A stretch of DNA of 64,000 nucleotides. It comes from Dyadobacter sp. MSC1_007 (lineage in GTDB: Bacteria; Bacteroidota; Bacteroidia; Cytophagales; Spirosomataceae). The DNA lies in the NCBI RefSeq assembly GCF_023667495.1, contig NZ_JAMOZL010000006.1:310001-374000 (forward strand). Direction: 5' to 3'. The translations under genes and the position numbers were made by a program. Under the pieces are notes generated by a model. That model was not told where the DNA came from, searched no databases, and was given only the letters and a program-made list of their open reading frames with translations. Of this stretch, positions 19,554-29,531 are shown in pieces (position 1 is the stretch's first letter; every line of letters begins with the position of its first letter).

Positions 19554-22010
19554 ATGAAAAGGACTTTTGCATTACTTACGTTTCTTATTTTCTTCATCGA
19601 CGTTCAAGGACAAAGCATTTATCACTTCGAGGAAGGGCTCGGTGTTGGCCCCTGTCATCAATACGGGCGGGAGGCACTTTATACGGATCAGCTGGCCTAT
19701 CAATTGTATAAAGGTATTTTGATAAAACCGCAGGAAGGCGGAGTGTTGCTGAAAGGCTCCAAAGGGGAAGACATTAAATGGAAGAAAGTAAAAGCCGATT
19801 CTACCCACCGTTTCCGTGGCGATGCTTTTTCCAATGGATATGTATACCTGACCTATGAATCCAAAAAGGAACAGGCGGCGGTGCTCACTGTGACGGGCCA
19901 GGATATGATCTATTTCAATGGCGTGCCCCGGGGTGGGGATATGTACCGGTATGGCTGGATGCATTTGCCGGTATTGCTAAAAAAAGGCAAAAACGAAATT
20001 TATGCGCGGGTTGCCCGCTTTGGCCGTTTCGGAGGAATTACAGCCAATCTGAATTTTCCGGAAAAACCAGTTTCCCTTAATACGGAGGATCTCACAGTTT
20101 CTGATATTGTGCCTGGTCTGAAAAACGACTCGCTCTGGACGGGCGTTGTGATTTCCAACATTACCCAAAGAGCGGTAAGCGGCTTGCAGATCAAATCTTC
20201 CATTCTTGGCAAAGAGGCGGTTACTGCTATTCCATCCATTCCAGCAATGAGCGTAAGAAAAGTAGGAATTGTAGTGAATGGGACTGGCGTGACAAATGCT
20301 GGGAAAAATAATGTGTCGTTAAGTCTGATGCAGAATGGAAAGTTGATCGATCAATCTAAATTCGACATTCAACTAACTGAAGAGGGAAAGCAATACAGCC
20401 GGACGTTTGTGAGCGAGCTGGATGGAAGTGTTCAATATTACGCGGTTTCCCCGCAGATAAATCCTGGTACTTCTGAGAAACCAGCATTGTTTTTGTCGGT
20501 GCATGGCGCTGAGGTACAGGCTATTAGCCAGGCGCGGGCTTACAAGCCGAAAGATTGGGGGGTACTGGTAGCACCGACGAACCGCAGGCCTCGCGGCTTC
20601 AACTGGGAAGATTGGGGGAGAATGGATGCACTTGAAGTTTTGGAAATCGCTAAAAGGCAGTACAACCCCGATCCTGCACGTATATATCTTACCGGTCATT
20701 CGATGGGTGGACACGGCACCTGGTTTTTGGGAGCTACATATCCTGAGAAATGGGCAGCGATCGCGCCATCGGCCGGATACCCGACATTGTCATCCTATGG
20801 CTCGCACGACGGCGTGATCCCTGATAGTGCACGGTCGCCGATGGAAGCTATATTGCTGAGAGCCAGCAATGCCAGCAATGTATTAGCGCTGACTTCCAAT
20901 TATAAAAGTCTGGGCGTGTATGTCGCCCACGGCGATGCCGACCGGACAGTTTCAGTGAACTATGCCCGACAGATGCGGGATATTCTCGGAAAATTCCACC
21001 GCGATTTTAGTTATTATGAGCACATTGGCGGTGAGCATTGGTATGGTGATATCAGTGTGGATTGGCCACCAATTTTTAACTTTTTCAGTTGGCACAGCAT
21101 TCCAAAGGACACGGCTGTAGCGTCCATTGATTTTATGACGGCCAACCCCGGTATTTCGTCCAAAATGCGCTGGGCCAGCATTCACCAGCAGGTTAATGCA
21201 TTGAAATACAGCAGGATCAAGTTGAATATGAACAAAAAGAATATGCAGATCGACGGTACGACTACTAATGTAGCGCTATTGTCGCTTGATCTTGGCGCAT
21301 TTACGTCTGGAAGCAGAATCAAAATTGCATTGGATAGTCTTGCACCGATTGAGTATGAGGTGAAGAAGGATAACGAAACGGTTTATCTTAAAAATGAAGG
21401 CGGTTGGAAAATTGCCGCTAATCCGGCTGGCTCTGAAAAGAACGCATCGCGAAATGGTACATTGAAAGACGCATTCCGGAACCGGATGGTTTATGTGTAT
21501 GCGACCGGTGGAAGCGCTGATGAAAAAGCGTGGGCATTCGAGAAGGCCCGCTATGATGCCGAAACCTGGTATTATCGTGGGAATGGTGCAGTTGACCTGG
21601 TTTCAGATAAAGACTTTGATCCACAGTTATTTAAGGACAGGGGCGTTATCCTCTATGGAAATAAAAGCACCAATGCGGCATGGGATAAGCTATTGAAGGA
21701 TTGTCCGGTTATTGTGACAACGGGAAAAGTACAGGTAGGAGATAAGCAAATCACTGGTAATGACCTGGCGGTTTACTTTATCAGACCGAGAGCAGATAGT
21801 AAAACAGCATCGGTAACCGTAATTTCCGGAACCGGGAAAATGGGTTTCCTGGCTGCGAATGCAAACCAGTATTTCAGCGGCGGAAGCGGTTTTCCGGATT
21901 TGATGATCTTCTCAGCAGAAATGCTGAAAACCGGAATCAGCGAAGTAAAAATGTCAGGATTCTTCGGAAACGACTGGTCAGTTAAAATAGGCGAGTTCGT
22001 AACTCAATAA
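19554..22010 (+). CDS. Large secreted alpha/beta hydrolase (prolyl oligopeptidase-like/esterase)
   Basis: An 818-residue exported protein (signal peptide about 1-19, DVQGQS). Beta-rich N-terminal domains (about 25-270) precede a serine hydrolase with the nucleophile Ser383 in TGHSMGGHGTW, an acid in VAHGDADRTV and a His in GGEHWYGD. The C-terminal 250 residues form a further beta-rich region. The core resembles PHB-depolymerase-like esterases and S9 peptidases; the substrate cannot be told. It is a single gene with a clear terminator just past its stop. Confidence 0.83.
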   Translation: MKRTFALLTFLIFFIDVQGQSIYHFEEGLGVGPCHQYGREALYTDQLAYQLYKGILIKPQEGGVLLKGSKGEDIKWKKVKADSTHRFRGDAFSNGYVYLTYESKKEQAAVLTVTGQDMIYFNGVPRGGDMYRYGWMHLPVLLKKGKNEIYARVARFGRFGGITANLNFPEKPVSLNTEDLTVSDIVPGLKNDSLWTGVVISNITQRAVSGLQIKSSILGKEAVTAIPSIPAMSVRKVGIVVNGTGVTNAGKNNVSLSLMQNGKLIDQSKFDIQLTEEGKQYSRTFVSELDGSVQYYAVSPQINPGTSEKPALFLSVHGAEVQAISQARAYKPKDWGVLVAPTNRRPRGFNWEDWGRMDALEVLEIAKRQYNPDPARIYLTGHSMGGHGTWFLGATYPEKWAAIAPSAGYPTLSSYGSHDGVIPDSARSPMEAILLRASNASNVLALTSNYKSLGVYVAHGDADRTVSVNYARQMRDILGKFHRDFSYYEHIGGEHWYGDISVDWPPIFNFFSWHSIPKDTAVASIDFMTANPGISSKMRWASIHQQVNALKYSRIKLNMNKKNMQIDGTTTNVALLSLDLGAFTSGSRIKIALDSLAPIEYEVKKDNETVYLKNEGGWKIAANPAGSEKNASRNGTLKDAFRNRMVYVYATGGSADEKAWAFEKARYDAETWYYRGNGAVDLVSDKDFDPQLFKDRGVILYGNKSTNAAWDKLLKDCPVIVTTGKVQVGDKQITGNDLAVYFIRPRADSKTASVTVISGTGKMGFLAANANQYFSGGSGFPDLMIFSAEMLKTGISEVKMSGFFGNDWSVKIGEFVTQ

Positions 22011-22029
22011 TACAGAATATGATACAAGA

Positions 22030-22060
22030 AAAACGTCAGGTTTCGGCCTGACGTTTTTTG
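22030..22060 (+). terminator. Rho-independent terminator of the 19554 gene
   Basis: AAAACGTCAGG (22030-22040) and CCTGACGTTTT (22047-22057) form a perfect 11-bp stem with a TTTCGG loop and a T-run. Confidence 0.9.
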
Positions 22061-22092
22061 TTTTCCATTCTCCCTTATCCTTCCTCCTTTTT

Positions 22093-22917
22093 TCACCCAT
22101 TATCGGCGAACTCAGGATATAGCGTCATACCTCCGTCAATATACAGCGTTTCGCCGTTCACATAATCGGAGTCGTCCGAGGCCAGCCAGGCGACAGCCTT
22201 TGCTACATCCTGCGGAGTACCAATCCTTTTATAGGGGATTAATTCCAGAAGTCCCTGATATTTAGTCGGATCCGACCATACTTCCTTATTGATCGGTGTT
22301 TTGATCGCTCCCGGACTTACCGAGTTGACCCGGATCTTGTAGGGGGCCAATTCCTGAGATATCGATTTCATGAACATCATGATCCCACCTTTGGAGGCCG
22401 CGTAGTTAACATGGCCGGCCCATGGAATCACATCATGCACCGAGCTCATCAATACGATTTTGCCGATCGCCAGTTCGCTGTGCGAGGTTTCTTTGGTCGC
22501 CTCTTGCTGCGCTACAAATTGCTGTGCGGCAGCCCGGCAACATAGAAATTGTCCCGTCAGGTTTACGTCGATCACTTTTTGCCACTGTTCCAGCGTCATT
22601 TCCAGAAATGAAGAATCTTGCTGCAAACCAGCATTGCTGATCAGCACGTCCAGTTTGCCGAACCGGTTCACCGCTTCGCTGAACATGGCCTTCACCTCGT
22701 CCTCCTTACTGACGTCCGCTTTGACAAGAATGCCGCTGCCTCCATTCGACAGGATTTCGTTCAGGACTTTCTGGCCTGCCTCGGCATTGGAACTATAATT
22801 AACGACAACGTGCGCGCCGTTGTTGGCAAAATGCAATGCGCAAGCTCTGCCAATTCCCGAGCTGGACCCGGTCACGATTACAACCTGGTCCTTGAATTTT
22901 AATTCCGGACCGATCAT
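22093..22917 (-). CDS. SDR family oxidoreductase, glucose 1-dehydrogenase type
   Basis: A 274-residue classical short-chain dehydrogenase. The NAD(P)-binding motif TGSSSGIG is at residues 16-23, NAG at 95-97, catalytic Ser near 158-159, and the YxxxK pair Tyr172/Lys176 in NYAASKGG. The end region DYVNGETLYIDGGM is typical of the glucose 1-dehydrogenase branch. The start overlaps the stop of the small gene upstream by 4 nt (ATGA, 22914-22917), so the two are coupled. The exact sugar or alcohol is unknown. Confidence 0.9.
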   Translation of the reverse strand: MIGPELKFKDQVVIVTGSSSGIGRACALHFANNGAHVVVNYSSNAEAGQKVLNEILSNGGSGILVKADVSKEDEVKAMFSEAVNRFGKLDVLISNAGLQQDSSFLEMTLEQWQKVIDVNLTGQFLCCRAAAQQFVAQQEATKETSHSELAIGKIVLMSSVHDVIPWAGHVNYAASKGGIMMFMKSISQELAPYKIRVNSVSPGAIKTPINKEVWSDPTKYQGLLELIPYKRIGTPQDVAKAVAWLASDDSDYVNGETLYIDGGMTLYPEFADNG

Positions 22918-23129
22918 ATCATTTCTTTTTCAACGGCTTTTAATTTTTTCCAAACGTTACGGTTCACATTTTTAACCGCCCAGTTTTTTGCAATCAGAAT
23001 AGCCTTTGAGACGGCTTCGCGCGGGGAGATGTTAGTCGATCTCAAAAGTTCCTGCGCGATAGCCACCGCTTTTTCGCGGGTGGTAGGGGACAAATACATT
23101 AACTCTGGTAAGGCGATTCTTGCGTCCAT
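22914..23129 (-). CDS. Small YdaT-like helical protein
   Basis: A 71-residue protein. The start at 23129 (MDARIALPELM) is chosen over the upstream Met at 23249, because the extra 40 residues are without pattern. The body (TTREKAVAIAQELLRS, then REAVSKAILIAKNW) is helical and resembles small stress-linked proteins of the YdaT kind with repeated REKA..A...L and A...A..W patterns; this is a resemblance, not a firm family call. It overlaps the SDR gene by 4 nt, and such small proteins often stand beside SDR genes of the general stress response. Confidence 0.65.
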   Translation of the reverse strand: MDARIALPELMYLSPTTREKAVAIAQELLRSTNISPREAVSKAILIAKNWAVKNVNRNVWKKLKAVEKEMI

Positions 23130-23265
23130 AGGAGATGAATTTAGAAAGTGGTTTGATTGGATTGATGAAGATTTGTTTTTTGTAATAAAAATTAGTGCCA
23201 GTATTCCGGGCGCCGCATTTCTATTTTTATATACGTGCATACACCCCAAAATGTAACACTGCGTG

Positions 23266-23306
23266 TAAAAAAAATCCCCATCTTGTTTAAGGACGGGGAT
23301 TTTTTC
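23266..23306 (-). terminator. Rho-independent terminator of dnaK
   Basis: AAAAATCCCC (23270-23279) and GGGGATTTTT (23295-23304) pair around a smaller CTT/AAG stem. Minus-strand reading gives a long T-run. It begins about 12 bp past the dnaK stop and has A/T runs on both sides, so it could act in both directions. Confidence 0.88.
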
Positions 23307-23317
23307 AGATTTCAGTC

Positions 23318-25228
23318 TTATTTGACTTCTTCGAAATTAACGTCCGTCACGTCGTCGGTTGCACCGTTGCTTCCGGCATCTGCACCAGGGTTACCGGTTG
23401 GGCCACCCGCACCCGGCTGACCTTCGCCGCCTTGTGCATACATTTCCTGAGCGGACGCCTGCCATGCAGCATTCAGTTTTTCCATTGCAGAATCAATTCC
23501 GGTCAGATCCTGAGACTGATGAGCAGTTTTCAACTCAGCCAATGCGCCTTCGATCGCTGACTTGTTATTTGGGGAAAGCTTGTCGCCATATTCTTTCAAC
23601 TGTTTCTCAGTTGAGAAGATCAGGCTGTCAGCTCCGTTGATTTTTTCTATTTTTTCACGTTCTGCTTTGTCCGCAGCCTCATTGGCTTTGGCTTCTTCGC
23701 GCATACGTGCAATTTCAGCATCAGTCAATCCGCTGGAAGCCTCAATCCTGATTTTTTGCTCTTTGCCTGTACCTTTATCTTTCGCAGATACGTGCAAAAT
23801 ACCGTTTGCATCGACATCGAATGTCACCTCGATCTGAGGGATACCGCGTTGTGCCGGTGGAATGTCGGACAAATGGAACCTTCCCAAAGTACGGTTCTGG
23901 GTAGCCATCGGCCGTTCTCCTTGCAATACGTGGATTTCCACAGAAGGCTGGTTGTCGGCAGCTGTCGAGAATACTTCTGTTTTCTTGGAAGGAATCGTTG
24001 TGTTCGCTTCAATCAATTTGGTGAACACACCTCCCAAAGTTTCGATACCCAATGAAAGTGGGATAACGTCAAGCAGAAGTACATCTTTTACTTCACCTGT
24101 CAATACACCACCCTGAATAGCAGCACCAACGGCCACAGCTTCATCCGGGTTAACGTTTTTAGAAGGTTTTCTTCCGAAGAACTTCTCGACTTCTTCCTGT
24201 ACGCGAGGGATACGTGTAGATCCACCTACAAGGATAACCTCGTCGATATCGCTGTTAGAATAACCCGCATTCTTCATCGCTCTTTTGCACGGTTCCATCA
24301 TACGTTGGAACAATGTATCAGCCAGTTGCTCAAATTTTGCACGGGCCAAAGTGCGAACAAGGTGCTTAGGAATTCCGTCAACAGGGAAGATGTAAGGCAG
24401 GTTGATTTCAGTCTGCGTTGAGCTGGATAGTTCTACTTTCGCTTTTTCCGCAGCTTCTTTCAGACGTTGCAATGCCATAGCATCTTTTCTAAGGTCTACG
24501 CCCTCGTCTTTCTGGAATTCGTCAGCCAACCAGTTGATAATCACCTGGTCGAAGTCGTCACCACCAAGGTGTGTATCACCGTCGGTAGATTTTACTTCAA
24601 ATACGCCGTCACCCAATTCGAGAATGGATACGTCGAAAGTACCACCGCCCAAGTCGAATACAGCAATTTTCATGTCCTTGTGCTGTTTGTCAAGGCCGTA
24701 AGCCAGGGCAGCAGCAGTAGGTTCGTTGATGATACGTTTTACATCCAGACCGGCGATCTGACCAGCTTCTTTCGTAGCCTGACGTTCCGCGTCGTTGAAG
24801 TAAGCAGGAACGGTGATTACCGCTTCTGTAACTTCCTGACCCAGATAGTCTTCCGCAGTTTGCCTCATTTTCTGAAGAATGAATGCTGAAACTTCCTGCG
24901 GGGTATATAAGCGATCTCCGATGGGGATACGTGGTGTATTGTTGGGGCCTTTCTCTACGCTGTACGCAACCGTCTTCATTTCAGAGGTTGTGTCATCGTA
25001 TTTTTTTCCCATAAATCTTTTGATGGAGCTAATGGTATGCTTGGGATTCGTAATCGCCTGACGTTTGGCCGGTGCTCCGATTTTGCGTTCACCATTATCC
25101 ATGAAAGCAACCACAGAAGGAGTTGTGCGGGCACCTTCGCTGTTTGCAATTACAACCGGCTCGTTACCCTCCATGACAGCCACGCAGGAGTTCGTTGTTC
25201 CTAAGTCTATGCCAATAATTTTTCCCAT
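23318..25228 (-). CDS. dnaK: Molecular chaperone DnaK (Hsp70)
   Basis: The 636-residue Hsp70 chaperone; it binds unfolded peptides under ATP control. Visible are [13 protein letters not shown] at residues 5-17, the second ATPase motif [21 protein letters not shown], and the substrate domain that begins after [14 protein letters not shown]. It ends with a Gly-rich linker and the EEVK-type tail. Neither dnaJ nor grpE is adjacent. No CIRCE inverted repeat was seen in the 160 bp upstream. It ends in a strong terminator. Confidence 0.98.
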   Translation of the reverse strand: MGKIIGIDLGTTNSCVAVMEGNEPVVIANSEGARTTPSVVAFMDNGERKIGAPAKRQAITNPKHTISSIKRFMGKKYDDTTSEMKTVAYSVEKGPNNTPRIPIGDRLYTPQEVSAFILQKMRQTAEDYLGQEVTEAVITVPAYFNDAERQATKEAGQIAGLDVKRIINEPTAAALAYGLDKQHKDMKIAVFDLGGGTFDVSILELGDGVFEVKSTDGDTHLGGDDFDQVIINWLADEFQKDEGVDLRKDAMALQRLKEAAEKAKVELSSSTQTEINLPYIFPVDGIPKHLVRTLARAKFEQLADTLFQRMMEPCKRAMKNAGYSNSDIDEVILVGGSTRIPRVQEEVEKFFGRKPSKNVNPDEAVAVGAAIQGGVLTGEVKDVLLLDVIPLSLGIETLGGVFTKLIEANTTIPSKKTEVFSTAADNQPSVEIHVLQGERPMATQNRTLGRFHLSDIPPAQRGIPQIEVTFDVDANGILHVSAKDKGTGKEQKIRIEASSGLTDAEIARMREEAKANEAADKAEREKIEKINGADSLIFSTEKQLKEYGDKLSPNNKSAIEGALAELKTAHQSQDLTGIDSAMEKLNAAWQASAQEMYAQGGEGQPGAGGPTGNPGADAGSNGATDDVTDVNFEEVK

Positions 25229-25354
25229 TGTTCTATATTAAAAGTTAAGTATAATTTGATTCTGTACTAAGGGCCATGCGTTTTCGTCCGGCCACTGCGG
25301 TTTCCTTAAAAACCTCGTACCAGAAACTTTCACTTAAAATGGGAGTGACAAAGT

Positions 25355-25378
25355 GTCAGGCCGGAGAGCCGGCCTGAC
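25355..25378. repeat. Perfect hairpin between plc and dnaK
   Basis: GTCAGGCCGG (25355-25364) and CCGGCCTGAC (25369-25378) form a perfect 10-bp stem with a 4-nt loop. It lies 12 bp past the phospholipase stop. No T-run follows on either strand, so it may be a terminator of the non-canonical sort or an mRNA 3'-end protector. Confidence 0.6.
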
Positions 25379-25389
25379 GAGGGCAGGAG

Positions 25390-27933
25390 CTAGCTCAGCA
25401 TTTGTCCCATATAAGGGTCGCTCTGGCTTGCGGCGCCGGTTTCTACGTGGCCGGCATACCGTGCTAATGCGTTGGGAAGACCTTCCGCGCTTACCGTGAA
25501 ATCATACCAGTTGAAGCTTTTTTGCAAGTTGAGCACAATGGTTTTGCGTGATTTGCTTTCCGATGCCCGGCTTTCCAGTGTAACGCTTTGACTGGCAGTA
25601 CCGTATGCATTATCGGCAATCGTAACCGTCTGTTTTTTAGAAGGATGAAGGTTGCTGATTGTCAGTTGTATATGTCCTGTTGGCTTCTTGCTGCGGTCCA
25701 GCTGATATTGACATTCGATCCGGATGTGGCTGTTTTCTTTGTTGCCGCTATATTCCCTGAAAAAGCCATTCGGGCCGTAGACACGCAAATGGTAAAGCCC
25801 ATTCTCGAAATCGACGGGGCTCCATGATCCAATCAGTGCGTCGCCAGCTTTGACAGCGTAATTCCAGACTTTGACCTGCTCATTTTTATATTTTCCCGGC
25901 GCGTAAACCATAAATGGCGAACCGGCAGATTTGTCTCGGAATATGCCATTTCTGGCTTCCAGCTTAATTTCAAATGCATTTTTGGCAGAGTTGAATGCGC
26001 CGTCCGCATGCAGTTCGTACGGGATAGGGCATGAGGGCCGTATCCCTTTTTCCTGCCGCGGCATAATCGGCGAAGTCAACGGGCTGCGGTTCACTTCTTC
26101 TATTTGTACCTTACTCAACGCTTTGTAACCATTCGGCAGTTTTTTGAACTTGGCGTTGAATATGCTTTCCATAAACTCATTCCTTTCAAGAAATGTAGGA
26201 AGCGGGGTCTCCTGCCCTTCGTAAGGGGTGAAGGTAGAGGTAAGGTCGCCGCAGATTGTCCGCCGCCAATCACTGATATTGGTTTCCTTAATTTGTTTGC
26301 CTGATTTATGACTGGTAAACTTTTCTAGAAACTGTAAAATAGAGGTATGGTCAAAAACTTCGGAACAAACGTTACCGCCGCGGTTCCAGGGCGATGCAAC
26401 GATCAGGGGCACGCGGTATCCCAAACCAATGGGACTTTCACGGCATTCCTCCTTCTTCTTTTTGGTCATATCCTGCTCCAACGTTACGAATTCGGTTTTG
26501 CAATCGATCCCCTGGGACACGGCACCTGTGTCGGATTTGTAAGGATTTGGGACAGAAAATGGTGGCACGTGGTCGAAATAGCCGTCATTTTCATCATAAC
26601 AAAGAATGAAAATGGTTTTTTTCCACACTTCGGGATCCGCTGTCAGGATGTCGAGCACTTCGGAAACATACCATGCGCCGTACCACGGCGCGCCGGGATG
26701 ATCGGAGAAGTTTTCCGGGGCAACAAGCCACGATACTGTCGGCAGTTTTGCATTCTTGACGTCGGCCCGGAATTGGTGTAAAACGTCGCCCATCGGCGCT
26801 TTCGCTTCATGCTCAATGTCGCCATCCTGGTATTTGACCGTCGTAATGCTCCGGTAGTCGGGGTCGTTACTGTTGATCGTAAATGCCTTCTGATGGATAT
26901 TTTTGGCGCGTTGCGATAGTTTTTCAAACTTATCAGGGCTCCATCGGATGAGCTCTTCGTTGGCCAGTTTGAGCAATGCCTGCTTTTCCCTAATGACTTT
27001 TTCCAGATCGTTGGCTTCCTTGCCCGAAAGCGTTTTCAACTTCGCACGGGCTTCTTCCAATTCGGCAGGCAGCATTTGCTGACGCTCTTTGAGGTATTTC
27101 TGATAACCTGTGTGGAACCGGATATTATATTGGGTGAACCATTCAATCGGGTTATCGGTGAAGTTGGCCAGCCAGGCATCTTCTTCGCCGGTAAAGCCGG
27201 TGTTGATGCTCAGTTCGTTCTGATATATCTTCCATGAGACATTATTGTCTTCCAGCCGTTCTGGGAAAGTTGGCCACGAAGCTTCACGGTCGTCGGTGAC
27301 GTTTTCGTTGCGAATATTGGCATAATGCGTAGGCTCCGGCTTTTCACGTACTGTCCCGGTCCAGAGATAAAGCCGGTTCGGAGTGGTACCCGTCAGCGAC
27401 GAGCAGAAATTCTGGTCGCAAACCGTGAATGCATCGGCCATAGCATAGTAGAAGGGAATATCTTCCCGGTTGTAAAAACCCTGGGTAAGTGGCATTCTGG
27501 CGTATTCCTTATTTCCAGGCTGCTTGGCAACCAGCCATTTGTCATATTTTCCTTCGTTCCTCGCATCAACCTGGTCACGCCAGGAATGCGGTAAAGAGCC
27601 CATCCACGTTGCTTTTGATTCCTTGATATTAAGGCGGAATGGCACGTAGGTTTCATTAAATGCATTGGTTTGCAGCCAAACCAGATTTTTGTTGGGCAAA
27701 GTAATGGCCCTCGGGTCATTGAAACCACGTACTCCCCGAAGTGCACCATAAGAATGGTCGAACGACCGGTTTTCCTGCATCAATATCACCACGTGTTCCG
27801 CGTCGAGGTAGGTGCTTCCTTTTTGGGGATTAATGGCTAGGGCTTTCTGAATGGAGGCAGGCAACGCACTGAACATGCCCGCGGCGCCTGTCAGCATGGT
27901 TGCCTTTTTGATAAATTCTCTTCTGGAATCCAT
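25390..27933 (-). CDS. Phosphocholine-specific phospholipase C, Tat-exported
   Basis: An 847-residue protein of the non-haemolytic phospholipase C family (PlcN-like), which splits phosphatidylcholine and related lipids outside the cytoplasmic membrane. The N-terminus MDSRREFIKKATMLTGAAGMF is a classic Tat signal. The phosphoesterase domain starts with HVVILMQENRSFDHSYG (near residues 47-63) and contains GAWYVSEVLD, YDENDGYFDHVPPF and RVPLIVASPW. Two C-terminal beta domains of the kind found in bacterial PLC follow (about 640-840). Length is slightly over that of Pseudomonas PlcN (about 690-730). Confidence 0.9.
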   Translation of the reverse strand: MDSRREFIKKATMLTGAAGMFSALPASIQKALAINPQKGSTYLDAEHVVILMQENRSFDHSYGALRGVRGFNDPRAITLPNKNLVWLQTNAFNETYVPFRLNIKESKATWMGSLPHSWRDQVDARNEGKYDKWLVAKQPGNKEYARMPLTQGFYNREDIPFYYAMADAFTVCDQNFCSSLTGTTPNRLYLWTGTVREKPEPTHYANIRNENVTDDREASWPTFPERLEDNNVSWKIYQNELSINTGFTGEEDAWLANFTDNPIEWFTQYNIRFHTGYQKYLKERQQMLPAELEEARAKLKTLSGKEANDLEKVIREKQALLKLANEELIRWSPDKFEKLSQRAKNIHQKAFTINSNDPDYRSITTVKYQDGDIEHEAKAPMGDVLHQFRADVKNAKLPTVSWLVAPENFSDHPGAPWYGAWYVSEVLDILTADPEVWKKTIFILCYDENDGYFDHVPPFSVPNPYKSDTGAVSQGIDCKTEFVTLEQDMTKKKKEECRESPIGLGYRVPLIVASPWNRGGNVCSEVFDHTSILQFLEKFTSHKSGKQIKETNISDWRRTICGDLTSTFTPYEGQETPLPTFLERNEFMESIFNAKFKKLPNGYKALSKVQIEEVNRSPLTSPIMPRQEKGIRPSCPIPYELHADGAFNSAKNAFEIKLEARNGIFRDKSAGSPFMVYAPGKYKNEQVKVWNYAVKAGDALIGSWSPVDFENGLYHLRVYGPNGFFREYSGNKENSHIRIECQYQLDRSKKPTGHIQLTISNLHPSKKQTVTIADNAYGTASQSVTLESRASESKSRKTIVLNLQKSFNWYDFTVSAEGLPNALARYAGHVETGAASQSDPYMGQMLS

Positions 27934-27953
27934 GGTTGTATTTAAAAAGAAAA

Positions 27954-28008
27954 AGGGCTTTACGATAGTACATCTTTTTGCGCAAATGTACTATCGTTTT
28001 GAAGCCCT
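27954..28008 (-). terminator. Long hairpin terminator after the DUF937 gene
   Basis: AGGGCTTTACGATAGTACAT (27954-27973) pairs with ATGTACTATCGT...AGCCCT (27986-28008), with a small bulge and a 12-nt loop. On the minus strand it is followed by TTTTTCTTTTT. It lies between the DUF937 stop (28037) and the phospholipase start (27933), so it would insulate the two. Confidence 0.8.
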
Positions 28009-28036
28009 GGTTTTATCCTGGTGTTATTCTTTATTG

Positions 28037-28654
28037 TTATTTGTTGCCAAAAAGGCCGCCAAGCATACCCCCCAGATCGAGACCAGCGCCTTGTGAGGGC
28101 TGGTTGGGTTGGGAGCTGCCGCCACCCATCATGCTTCCGCCCATGCGGACGAGGTCGCTCATATCGAGTTTGCCGTCTGCCATGGCGTAGCCGATCTGAT
28201 TGAAATCGAAGCCTGAACTTTGTGAGGGCGCCTGGGCTGTACTTTTGCCCGTGAGGTTGCCAAGAATATCGTTGAAGTCAATGCTGGAATCTCCCGGGTT
28301 GCTCACCTTGCTGATCAGCCCGCCGAGTACGCCCGGAAGAACTGACGCCACAATGCCGCCTGCCGTCTGGCTATTCATGCCAAATTTCTCCATAATAGCA
28401 CTGATCGCTTTGCCGGCAATGGCCGATACGATAGGGTTATTCATTAAGGAAGAGGAGGAGGTACCGCTGTTTCCGGAAAGAAGGCCCATCAGGCCTGAGA
28501 GGTTTCCGGTTTGCGCCTGTTCCTGCAAACCGCCTGTTATGGAACCCATCAGGGTCTGCATAACATCTTCGTTATTTTCGTTGGGAACGGCCGGATTTTG
28601 AACGATGGCCTCCTGTGAATTTTGTTTAACCAGGTCGAAGAGTTGTTCCAGCAT
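28037..28654 (-). CDS. DUF937/YidB-like low-complexity protein
   Basis: A 205-residue protein with the DUF937 pattern: helical, Gly/Ser/Met-rich, with repeated glycine-leucine motifs (LMGSITGGL, SAIAGKAISAIMEKFGM, SVLPGVLGGLISKV). The C-terminal 60 residues are Gly/Gln/Pro-rich, ending GGMLGGLFGNK. Function unknown. It has no signal peptide and is transcribed alone, between a long terminator and the rplT terminator. Confidence 0.82.
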   Translation of the reverse strand: MLEQLFDLVKQNSQEAIVQNPAVPNENNEDVMQTLMGSITGGLQEQAQTGNLSGLMGLLSGNSGTSSSSLMNNPIVSAIAGKAISAIMEKFGMNSQTAGGIVASVLPGVLGGLISKVSNPGDSSIDFNDILGNLTGKSTAQAPSQSSGFDFNQIGYAMADGKLDMSDLVRMGGSMMGGGSSQPNQPSQGAGLDLGGMLGGLFGNK

Positions 28655-28713
28655 GTCTATTTGGTTTTGAAGTACGATGGTTGATTGTCGCCTGCAATAT
28701 CCAAATTTTATGC

Positions 28714-28741
28714 AAAAAAAATCCCGCCGGAGAGGCGGGAT
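28714..28741 (-). terminator. Rho-independent terminator of the infC-rpmI-rplT operon
   Basis: ATCCCGCC (28721-28728) and GGCGGGAT (28734-28741) form an 8-bp stem with a short loop. On the minus strand a T-run of about eight follows. It starts 6 nt past the rplT stop. Confidence 0.9.
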
Positions 28742-28747
28742 GCTGTT

Positions 28748-29092
28748 TTATTTTACCTGATCAACGATCGCTTTGAATGCGTCCGGGTGGTTCATCGCGA
28801 GATCCGCGAGAACTTTCCTGTTCAGCTCTATGCCTTTTGCACTAAGTTTGCCGATAAATGCAGAATAAGACAATCCGTGGATGCGAGCTCCTGCGTTGAT
28901 ACGCTGGATCCACAATGCGCGGAAATTACGTTTCTTCTGTTTACGACCTTCGTATGCGTAAGCCAAAGCGCGATCTACCGCGTTCTTGGCAACGGTCCAT
29001 ACATTTTTACGACGGCCGAAATAGCCTTTCGCGAGTTTTAAAACTTTTTTACGTCTTGCACGTGACGCTACGTGATTTACTGAACGTGGCAT
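28748..29092 (-). CDS. rplT: Large ribosomal subunit protein bL20
   Basis: A 114-residue, strongly basic protein with the family N-terminus [30 protein letters not shown] and the later [23 protein letters not shown]. It binds 23S rRNA early in 50S assembly and, in E. coli and Bacillus, represses its own operon. Third gene of the infC-rpmI-rplT order. Terminator at 28714-28741. No sign of frameshift or truncation. Confidence 0.98.
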   Translation of the reverse strand: MPRSVNHVASRARRKKVLKLAKGYFGRRKNVWTVAKNAVDRALAYAYEGRKQKKRNFRALWIQRINAGARIHGLSYSAFIGKLSAKGIELNRKVLADLAMNHPDAFKAIVDQVK

Positions 29093-29196
29093 AATTTAAC
29101 TGTTTTTGATAATCGGCGCTCTGCTGAGTCTTGAAATGCCTTTTATCGGGTTGAACAAAAAACCAGATTTTTAATTTCTGATTGGCTTTTAACGGA

Positions 29197-29391
29197 TTAC
29201 TTCCGAAGCATTGCCAATACCTGCTTGTGATTAGACTCATCGATCAGACCAGTTTTTACCAAACCACGCTTACGCTTGTTTGATTTCTTGGTCAGGATGT
29301 GGCTGTGGAAAGCATGCTTGCGCTTAATTTTTCCAGTACCAGTCAGCGCGAAACGCTTTTTAGCACCAGAAACGGTTTTCATTTTAGGCAT
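29197..29391 (-). CDS. rpmI: Large ribosomal subunit protein bL35
   Basis: A 64-residue basic protein of the bL35 type ([20 protein letters not shown], then [20 protein letters not shown]). It lies between infC and rplT in the conserved order; 104 bp to rplT and 140 bp to infC. The infC-rpmI gap contains a hairpin at 29464-29497, which could be a control site. Confidence 0.97.
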   Translation of the reverse strand: MPKMKTVSGAKKRFALTGTGKIKRKHAFHSHILTKKSNKRKRGLVKTGLIDESNHKQVLAMLRK

Positions 29392-29463
29392 AATTCAAAA
29401 AAATAATAGTTGATAAAATATAAAACAGCGCGCAAAATTAGCTAAAATGTTTATAAAATGAAA

Positions 29464-29497
29464 ATCGTGCTTCTGACATATTCGTCAAAAGCACGAT
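29464..29497 (-). promoter_or_regulatory. Hairpin between infC and rpmI, possible attenuator
   Basis: ATCGTGCTTCTGAC (29464-29477) and GTCAAAAGCACGAT (29484-29497) form a 14-bp stem with one mismatch and a 6-nt loop. On the minus strand it is followed by TTTTCATTTTA, so it looks like a partial terminator inside the operon. Confidence 0.55.
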
Positions 29498-29531
29498 CTG
29501 CATATCAAATATGCTTCCGGAAAGGAAGCTT

